Positions 1-5,400 of a stretch of 5,400 nucleotides of DNA are shown here, piece by piece. Where the stretch lies: NCBI GenBank assembly GCA_030595525.1, contig JAUVDD010000133.1, positions 1 to 5,400 on the forward strand, given 5' to 3'. A program made the position numbers and the translations under genes. Positions within the stretch are counted from its first letter, which is position 1. Each line of letters starts with the position of its first letter. This stretch comes from Puniceicoccales bacterium (lineage in GTDB: Bacteria; Verrucomicrobiota; Verrucomicrobiia; Opitutales; Oceanipulchritudinaceae). The notes beneath the pieces are model-generated. The model searched no databases. It worked only from the letters and a program-made list of their open reading frames with translations, and was not told where the DNA came from.

Positions 1-73
1 GTTTTCTCAATTCTGGCACCCTCATTGCTTAGAATGTTAAATTAAGGCTTGTTCTAAACTAGATTCAGTTTCC

Positions 74-1327
74 ATGGATATCGTAAGAAATGATTTAAAG
101 ATAAAGAAACGTCTTCGTCAGATCACCTTCGGGTCGATCGGCTTGGTCATATTGATTATTGCAGGAGCGGCTCTTTTCTCAATGGATCCCGCCGCTCCCT
201 CGGTTGATCGTTCCTCAGTATGGATCGGAGCGGTAAAGCGTGGACCGCTGGAGATTAATGTACGTGGAATCGGGACGCTGATCCCTGTCGATCTGCGTTG
301 GTTGACCGCACAAACCAATGGAAGCGTGGAAGAGATCCATATCCTTCCGGGTGCCAGTGTGACTCCGGAAACCGTTATTCTCCAACTCGGAAATCCTGAG
401 TTGGAACAGAACTACCGCAGCGCACAATTGCAGTTGGTATCCGCTCAAGCACAACTGGCAAACCAACGGGTCCGTGAGGAAGACAGTTTACTGGAGATGG
501 AATTTCAGCTGGCTCAATTGGAATCCAATTTCGAAAATGCCAAACTGGATGTCCGGGTGAATGAGGAACTATTCGCCGAGGGACTTGTTGCCGAAAGGGA
601 CTTGCTGAAATCCCGATTGGTAAAGGAGCAACTGGATCGGCAGACGGTTATCATGCAAAGGAGAATGGATACGCGTCGCCAGCAGGTTGAACAGAACCTG
701 GCACCTGCTTTGGCCGCTGTCTCCCAGGAAGAGGAACGTGTTACTTTATTGAAAAACCAAGTTGCCGATTTATCCGTGAAAGCCGGCCTGACTGGTGTCC
801 TGCAACGTCTGCCACTAGAGGAGGGTCAACAGGTTGCGACCGGGACACAGCTCGCACAAGTAGCCAACCCTACCCGCTTGAAGGCCGTTGTCAGGATTCC
901 TGAAACCCAGGCAAAAGACATCCAGATTGGACAAGATGCCACAATCGACACGCGTAACGGAACAGTTGCAGGTAAGGTTGCCCGAGTGAATCCTACGGTG
1001 GTCGCCGGTACGGTGGATGTGGATGTTACTCTTACGGGTGATCTTCCGCGTGGTGCTCGTGCTGATCTCACCGTGGAAGGCATTATTAGTTTGGCTAGTC
1101 TTGGAGATGTGCTCTTCGTGGGACGCTCCTCCTCTGCAAGGGAAAACGGTACGATGGGAATCTTCAAACTGACACCGGATGGCGAATCCGCACAACGGGC
1201 CCAAGTCACTTTTGGTAAAAGCTCAGTGAGCGAAATACAGGTCATTTCCGGCCTGATCGCAGGTGACCGAATCATTCTCTCCGACACCAGCCAATATGAT
1301 GACAATGAACGTCTTCGTCTCAATTAA
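74..1327 (+). CDS. HlyD/MacA-family periplasmic adaptor (membrane fusion protein) of an ABC exporter
   Basis: This 417-residue protein should link the inner-membrane ABC permease to an outer-membrane channel. A basic N-terminus (KIKKRLR, residues 9-15) precedes one hydrophobic anchor at about 17-36; there is no lipobox cysteine, so it is probably anchored by this helix with the rest periplasmic. The first lipoyl half lies at about 78-108 (NGSVEEIHILPGASV). A long Glu/Gln/Leu-rich coiled-coil hairpin spans about 109-234, with its turn near 166-176 (LFAEGLVAERD). The second lipoyl half follows at about 235-265 (GVLQRLPLEEGQQVATGTQL), then a beta-barrel (about 267-340) and a membrane-proximal domain to the end (about 345-417, including SGLIAGDRIIL). 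Length and domain order fit the family. The start is the first ATG after an in-frame TAA at 38-40; no Shine-Dalgarno sequence precedes it. It heads a block with an ATPase and two permeases, which supports a MacA-like role. The cargo is unknown. Confidence 0.94.
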   Translation: MDIVRNDLKIKKRLRQITFGSIGLVILIIAGAALFSMDPAAPSVDRSSVWIGAVKRGPLEINVRGIGTLIPVDLRWLTAQTNGSVEEIHILPGASVTPETVILQLGNPELEQNYRSAQLQLVSAQAQLANQRVREEDSLLEMEFQLAQLESNFENAKLDVRVNEELFAEGLVAERDLLKSRLVKEQLDRQTVIMQRRMDTRRQQVEQNLAPALAAVSQEEERVTLLKNQVADLSVKAGLTGVLQRLPLEEGQQVATGTQLAQVANPTRLKAVVRIPETQAKDIQIGQDATIDTRNGTVAGKVARVNPTVVAGTVDVDVTLTGDLPRGARADLTVEGIISLASLGDVLFVGRSSSARENGTMGIFKLTPDGESAQRAQVTFGKSSVSEIQVISGLIAGDRIILSDTSQYDDNERLRLN

Positions 1328-1366
1328 CAACAACCAGAAACAAAGAACCTTTAACTCGAAAACACC
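1328..1366 (+). promoter_or_regulatory. A/C-rich, G-poor leader before the ATPase gene, without a Shine-Dalgarno sequence
   Basis: The 39 bases between the adaptor stop codon and the ATPase start contain 20 A, 12 C, 4 T and 3 G. No GGAG-like motif lies within reach of the ATG, and no inverted repeat is visible. Such a leader should be single-stranded in the mRNA, as expected where initiation depends on an open, A-rich start region rather than on pairing with 16S rRNA. The composition is seen directly; the role in initiation is inferred. It does not look like a terminator, so it does not separate the adaptor from the rest of the operon. Confidence 0.4.
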
Positions 1367-2083
1367 ATGTCCGATACATTAATTAAACTAGATGGCATCA
1401 CTAAAGTCTTCCTGACTGATGAAATTGAAACACACGCTCTCTCGGGAATTCATCTTGAGATTAAAAAGGGAGAGTTCATCTCGATCTCGGGCCCTTCGGG
1501 CTGTGGGAAATCAACTCTTCTCTCAATTCTGGGACTGCTGGAGAGCCCATCCGACGGGGATTACATCCTGAATGAAAACAATGTTTCCAATCTGTCCCTT
1601 GAGCAACGCGCCAAGATCCGGAACAGGGAAATCGGGTTCATTTTCCAAAGTTTTAACCTGATTGGTGACCTCTCGGTGATTGAGAATGTTGAGCTGCCGC
1701 TGGCCTACCGCGGATTAAAACAGGCAGAGCGCCGCAAGATGGCCACAGCTGCCCTGGAAAAGGTCGAAATGCTCCATCGACAAAAGCACCTTCCCAGCCA
1801 GCTCTCCGGTGGGCAGCAACAACGTGTTGCCGTAGCAAGGGCGCTGGCTGGTAATCCGAAGATCCTTCTCGCGGATGAACCGACTGGTAATCTCGACTCC
1901 AAGAACGGTTCTGTTGTCATGGACATGCTGTCCGATCTGAACAACGAAGGCACCACCATTTGCATGGTTACTCACGATGACAGGTATGCTCACGTAGCCA
2001 ATCGTATCGTCCACTTGTTTGATGGAAAAATAGTCGATGAAGAGACTGATGTAGAACATTTCCCACTACCTGCTGAAGCTTGA
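1367..2083 (+). CDS. ABC transporter ATP-binding protein, MacB/LolD/FtsE type
   Basis: This 238-residue cytoplasmic ATPase should dimerise, hydrolyse ATP and drive the adjacent permeases. All the nucleotide-binding motifs are intact: Walker [10 protein letters not shown] (42-50), Q-loop Gln94 in FIFQSFNL, signature LSGGQ (146-150) followed by [10 protein letters not shown], Walker B ILLADE (166-171) with catalytic Glu171, D-loop NLD (175-177) and switch His203 in VTHD. The text around these motifs ([29 protein letters not shown]) is typical of the LolD/MacB/FtsE branch, which works with FtsX-fold permeases. The protein is a single domain of the usual length (about 220-240) and is not fused to a permease as in E. 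coli MacB. A short acidic tail (about 224-238) follows the core. It starts 39 bases after the adaptor and ends 23 bases before the first permease. The cargo cannot be inferred from the ATPase. Confidence 0.98.
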   Translation: MSDTLIKLDGITKVFLTDEIETHALSGIHLEIKKGEFISISGPSGCGKSTLLSILGLLESPSDGDYILNENNVSNLSLEQRAKIRNREIGFIFQSFNLIGDLSVIENVELPLAYRGLKQAERRKMATAALEKVEMLHRQKHLPSQLSGGQQQRVAVARALAGNPKILLADEPTGNLDSKNGSVVMDMLSDLNNEGTTICMVTHDDRYAHVANRIVHLFDGKIVDEETDVEHFPLPAEA

Positions 2084-2106
2084 TTCCTCGTTGACCATCT
2101 TTCAGT

Positions 2107-4530
2107 ATGGACACCTTCATTTCAGATTTTCTCTATGCGTTCCGGGTTTTCTTTAAACGACCCGGACTGACCATATTGGCGATTGTTGCTTTGTCGCTCA
2201 GTCTTGGAATGTCGGTGACTGCCTTCAGCACCCTGAACGGCATGTTTTTCAAGCCACTTCCCTTCAAGGATCCGGACAGCCTGCAAACCGTCTTTCTGGT
2301 TAACACGAAAGCCGGGATGAAGGAAATGGCGATTCCTCTGGAACATTACGACGACTTGAAGGAACTCGACTGTTTCACGGAAACTATGGCCTACTTTCCG
2401 GGAACGATTAACATCAGCGGAAAAGGCCACCCGGAGCGATACAATGGTGGTTATGTAACTACCGAGTTTCCAGGAACAACTGGAGTCGAACCCATTCTGG
2501 GCAGATCATTTTCCGAGGACCCGTTTTCGAGAGATGGACAAAGTGAATTAATGATCAGTCACAAGGCGTGGCAAAATCAATTCCTTGGAGATCCGGATAT
2601 CATCGGAAAGGTCGTTCGCGCCAACGGAATAGATCATGAGATAATCGCGGTCCTGCCAGAAGGATTTCATTTTGTAAATCAGGTGAATGTCTGGATGCCT
2701 GTTAATACAAATCCTCGTGACGATGATAAACAGCACATCTCCCAGGTTTTTGTTAGTGCTCGAATTTCACCGGATTTTTCAGATGACGATATTCAAGCAA
2801 CTCTTGATAAGGCCTTTGCAGAATGGACAAACATAACCCTGGAAGACAAAGCCGATACCAGATTGACTTTTAAACCGTTCGGAAAATTCGAACTGAACAG
2901 TGCTACCAATTCCGTTCTGGTAGCTGCCTTGGGAGCGGTCATCTTTGTTCTGTTGGTATCCTGTGCCAATGTGGCCAATCTCTTGGTTGGCCGAGCACTC
3001 AGCAGGGGACGCGAGATGGCCATCCGCTCAGCAATTGGAGCGAGCCGTGGTCGCATCATCAGACAATTGCTGACAGAAAGCCTGGTCCTTTCTTTCTTTG
3101 GTGCCATCGGTGGACTCATTTATGCCGCCTGGGCGGTGGATGCGAGCATGTCCTCCTCTGTTTATGAGATACCTTATTGGATGAGTTTTGAGCTGGATTG
3201 GCGTGTTTTCACTTTTGCCATTGTCGTGATGGTATCAACCGCTCTCATATCAGGTCTCATTCCTGCATGGCAGTCATCCAAGGTTAATCTCAATGAGATG
3301 CTTAAGGATACATCTCACACTTCGACCAGTTTCAGGCTAGGTCGAATGACCCGACTTCTGGCCATTGTGCAAATCGCCTTTTCTTGTGCCCTGCTTTTTG
3401 GTGCGGGATTGATCACCAGGAATGTCTATAAAATGGCGAATATCGATCCCGGATATAACGGTGAAGAATTCCTGACTATGCGGATGGGGCTATTTCCGGC
3501 AGATTATCCAACGGAACCTGAAAGAGATGCTTTTTTCAAAGAACTGACCAGGAGAGTAAAACAAGTGCCGGGAGTGGATGATGTGGCTGTTACCAGTTGG
3601 ATCGCCCAACATGGGAACTACAGGCAAGCCTTCTTGTTGAATCACGATGTGAACGCTAACCCTGAATTTGACCACGCCTACTCGGAGTCAGTTTCGAAGG
3701 ATTATTTCGATACCTATGGATTGGCTCCAATTAAAGGAGAAATCTTTGATGATGAATTTGATAACAGCGATGGGATTCCTGTGGTCGTTAATCAGGCATT
3801 TGCAGAAACCTGCCTTGCTGGCGTTGATCCAATTGGCCACAAAATCAGCAAACTGGTATCCATTGGCGAGGAGCAGACTGAGTATCTGACCGTAACGGGA
3901 GTCGTACCGACAATCCGCGTATCGGGGTTCACCAAGCCAACAAAGGATGAGCCTATAGTATATCTTCCGTACACCGCTACAGAGTCCACATTCATGTCAC
4001 TCGTTGTTCGGACAGGGAGTTCCGATATGGATGAGCTCAAGGAAGCTATTCAGAATGTTATCCTGGCAATCGATCCGAATTTGCCGGTATACTTTACCAA
4101 AACCATGAAAGAGTTCGTGGATGACCAGATTTACCCATTCAGAATGATGGCCAACTTCTTTCTGGTTATCGGACTTATGGCCCTTTTCTTGTCGGCCATC
4201 GGTGTCTATGGAATGCTAGCCTTTAACGTCAGCCGTAGAAGACGTGAAATTGGTATCCGCATGGCACTGGGTGCCAGCACGTTTGGTATTGTCAGCCAAG
4301 TGCTCAGGCAGGGGTTTATCCAGTTAGCTCTCGGGTTGCTGATCGGTACCGGCTTGGCTTTCCTGGTCGGCCAGTTGACCAGAGATTTCCTCTTTGGAGT
4401 CAACCCGACTGATCCATCCGTATATTTTGGCGTACTGCTGACCCTCTTCGGCGTGGCCACACTTGCTTTTTTCATTCCCGCTCGCCGCGCAGCCAACCTC
4501 TCTCCTCTGGAAGCGCTGCGATACGAGTAA
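2107..4530 (+). CDS. ABC transporter permease with two fused MacB/FtsX-type halves (ADOP-like, 8 TM)
   Basis: This 807-residue inner-membrane protein consists of two MacB-like units in tandem. Half 1 has TM1 (about 21-47), a periplasmic MacB_PCD-type domain (about 48-267, with GRSF at 132-135, GDPDIIGK at 161-168 and LPEGFHF at 183-189) and an FtsX domain with TM2 (269-292), TM3 (326-346) and TM4 (367-390). Half 2 has TM5 (about 418-440), a second periplasmic domain (about 445-675, with SKDYFDTYG at 530-538 and DPIGHK at 574-579) and TM6-8 (684-707, 737-757, 773-793). It ends in the typical SPLEALRYE. Each half has a cytoplasmic loop of the REMAIRSAIGAS (302-313) or REIGIRMALGAS (713-724) kind, expected to contact the ATPase. 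About 800 residues is normal for ADOP-type permeases. The family was called 'orphan' because members usually lack a neighbouring ATPase; here one lies 23 bases upstream. The ATG has no Shine-Dalgarno sequence. The protein looks complete. Confidence 0.96.
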   Translation: MDTFISDFLYAFRVFFKRPGLTILAIVALSLSLGMSVTAFSTLNGMFFKPLPFKDPDSLQTVFLVNTKAGMKEMAIPLEHYDDLKELDCFTETMAYFPGTINISGKGHPERYNGGYVTTEFPGTTGVEPILGRSFSEDPFSRDGQSELMISHKAWQNQFLGDPDIIGKVVRANGIDHEIIAVLPEGFHFVNQVNVWMPVNTNPRDDDKQHISQVFVSARISPDFSDDDIQATLDKAFAEWTNITLEDKADTRLTFKPFGKFELNSATNSVLVAALGAVIFVLLVSCANVANLLVGRALSRGREMAIRSAIGASRGRIIRQLLTESLVLSFFGAIGGLIYAAWAVDASMSSSVYEIPYWMSFELDWRVFTFAIVVMVSTALISGLIPAWQSSKVNLNEMLKDTSHTSTSFRLGRMTRLLAIVQIAFSCALLFGAGLITRNVYKMANIDPGYNGEEFLTMRMGLFPADYPTEPERDAFFKELTRRVKQVPGVDDVAVTSWIAQHGNYRQAFLLNHDVNANPEFDHAYSESVSKDYFDTYGLAPIKGEIFDDEFDNSDGIPVVVNQAFAETCLAGVDPIGHKISKLVSIGEEQTEYLTVTGVVPTIRVSGFTKPTKDEPIVYLPYTATESTFMSLVVRTGSSDMDELKEAIQNVILAIDPNLPVYFTKTMKEFVDDQIYPFRMMANFFLVIGLMALFLSAIGVYGMLAFNVSRRRREIGIRMALGASTFGIVSQVLRQGFIQLALGLLIGTGLAFLVGQLTRDFLFGVNPTDPSVYFGVLLTLFGVATLAFFIPARRAANLSPLEALRYE

Positions 4531-4546
4531 TCATCCAAACAATTCC

Positions 4547-5400
4547 ATGGACTATCTGTTACGAAGTTTTCGCTTTGCGTTTCGCCTCTTATTTAAGAGC
4601 CCTGCCTTTACGCTTATTGCAGTTATTGCATTAGCACTGGGTATTGGTGCTGTCTCTACAATGTTCAGTGTCATCAATGGTGCCGTCATTAGGGGCCTCC
4701 CATTTGAGGATCCACATGAATTGATGTTCGTCAAAAGGTGGAACAAGGAACGACAGCAATGGAACACCGGTATACCCGTACTGGATTTCCAGGACATAAA
4801 TCGTGAACAGAAGAGCTTTGAAAACCTTGCAGCTTGGTTTGGTGGCACCGTTAACGTCAGTATAGACAATAATCCCATTCGTTTCACAGGATCTCGGATT
4901 TCGCATACCTGGATGGATATCCTGAAAATCCAGCCGTTAATAGGAAGAAATTTTACCGCCGAGGAAAACCAACAGGGAGCCGCTCCGGTTTTGATTCTGG
5001 GCTATGCAGCATGGAAAAACCACTACAGTGGGGATCCGGGGGTTCTTGGAAAGACGGCTACAATCAATGGTCAAATCGGAACCGTGATTGGTGTTATGCC
5101 TAAAGGATTCCAATTCCCAGGACAAGATGATGTCTGGGTACCATTGAATCCACAATTAAATTGGGATAACCTGAATAGAGGAGACTGGTCCATCAACGTC
5201 ATGGGCAGATTGAATGACGGTATCAACCTTGAAGAGGCCACTCTCGAAATGACGGGTCTCATCAAAACACTGGCAACAACTTATCCTGACATCAATGGGG
5301 ACTTCGAGGTGGCCACCGTCGAACCCATCGCAGGTGCACTGCTTGGAGAACAAACAGTTCAGATGATGTGGATCATGATGGCCATGGGTGGTTTCGTTTT
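4547..5400 (+). CDS. Second ADOP-like ABC transporter permease, N-terminal part (cut by the window edge)
   Basis: An open frame starts at ATG 4547, 16 bases after the previous stop codon, and is still open at 5400 (284 full codons). It begins MDYLLRSFRFAFRLLFKSPA and has TM1 at about 20-47 containing LALGIGAVSTMFSVINGAV, very close to the usual ADOP first helix, followed by LPFEDP. A MacB_PCD-type periplasmic domain covers about 50-270: PLIGRNF (130-136), SGDPGVLGK (161-169), VIGVMPKGFQF (180-190) and DVWVPL (195-200). TM2 begins near 272 (QMMWIMMAMGGFV). These landmarks match the upstream permease in order and spacing, so the two are paralogues, though clearly diverged. By family length about 520 residues should lie beyond the edge. 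Nothing suggests a frameshift; the missing end is due only to the window. No Shine-Dalgarno sequence precedes the ATG. Its job is probably the same as the upstream permease, with a different or shared cargo. Confidence 0.95.
   Translation, partial: MDYLLRSFRFAFRLLFKSPAFTLIAVIALALGIGAVSTMFSVINGAVIRGLPFEDPHELMFVKRWNKERQQWNTGIPVLDFQDINREQKSFENLAAWFGGTVNVSIDNNPIRFTGSRISHTWMDILKIQPLIGRNFTAEENQQGAAPVLILGYAAWKNHYSGDPGVLGKTATINGQIGTVIGVMPKGFQFPGQDDVWVPLNPQLNWDNLNRGDWSINVMGRLNDGINLEEATLEMTGLIKTLATTYPDINGDFEVATVEPIAGALLGEQTVQMMWIMMAMGGFV

Noticed and set aside
1..73. Possible promoter or the tail of an upstream gene before the adaptor.
   Set aside because: All three + strand frames are open from base 1 to stops at 28-46, but the stretches are too short to recognise a protein. 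No -35/-10 pair with good spacing is visible; TAAACT at 55-60 resembles a -10 only weakly and lacks a matching -35.
108..1319. The 12-base word AACGTCTTCGTC occurs near both ends of the adaptor gene (108-119 and 1308-1319).
   Set aside because: Both copies encode the short in-frame string RLR and nothing flanking matches. A single 12-base repeat is expected by chance in a window of this size.
826..1323. A 165-codon open frame on the minus strand.
   Set aside because: It lies wholly opposite the adaptor gene, whose domain structure is clear. Its translation is Arg/Ser/Thr-rich with no recognisable domain. The other minus-strand frames across the window are likewise antisense to well-supported genes.
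1491..1501. Perfect GCCC-TTC-GGGC hairpin.
   Set aside because: It falls in the Gly-Pro-Ser-Gly codons of the Walker A motif and has no T-run after it. Codon constraint explains it, so it is not a terminator.
5..1532. TCTCAATTCTGG occurs at 5-16 and again at 1521-1532 inside the ATPase gene.
   Set aside because: The match ends at 12 bases. It is at chance level and not evidence of a duplicated segment.
3668..3889. A 73-codon + strand open frame in another frame inside the first permease.
   Set aside because: It overlaps the second periplasmic domain, which aligns well with the family in its own frame. The overlapping translation shows no recognisable feature.
4547..5400. The second permease might be a truncated pseudogene.
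   Set aside because: The frame is uninterrupted and conserved along its whole visible length. It is incomplete only because the window ends at 5400.

Overview
The window holds one operon-like block on the + strand. It encodes a MacAB/LolCDE-type ABC exporter: a membrane-anchored periplasmic adaptor (74-1327), a stand-alone ABC ATPase (1367-2083), a full-length internally duplicated permease (2107-4530), and the first 284 codons of a second, paralogous permease that runs off the right edge (4547 to beyond 5400). The genes are separated by only 39, 23 and 16 bases. No gap contains a terminator-like hairpin, so co-transcription is the simplest reading. About 98% of the window is coding, and no stretch over 300 bases lacks a gene.

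The ATPase would form the cytoplasmic motor. The 8-helix permeases would form the inner-membrane part, with large MacB-type periplasmic domains. The adaptor would extend across the periplasm towards a TolC-like outer-membrane channel, which is not encoded here. One permease contains two copies of the MacB membrane unit, so it should equal a whole MacB dimer. The second permease gene therefore suggests either two alternative transporters sharing one ATPase and adaptor, or a larger mixed assembly. The cargo cannot be read from the sequence.

The organism is a Gram-negative-type (two-membrane) bacterium of roughly balanced GC content. The permeases resemble the ADOP group (duplicated MacB/FtsX-like permeases described from Acidobacteria). 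None of the four starts has a convincing Shine-Dalgarno sequence, and one leader is A/C-rich and G-poor. This points towards a group such as Verrucomicrobiota, Acidobacteriota or Bacteroidota, with Verrucomicrobiota my weak preference. That placement is an inference.

I saw no RNA gene, mobile element, CRISPR array or clear promoter. The window looks like a fairly ordinary exporter operon. Its most notable features are the tandem duplicated permeases next to their own ATPase and adaptor, and the uniform lack of ribosome-binding sites.
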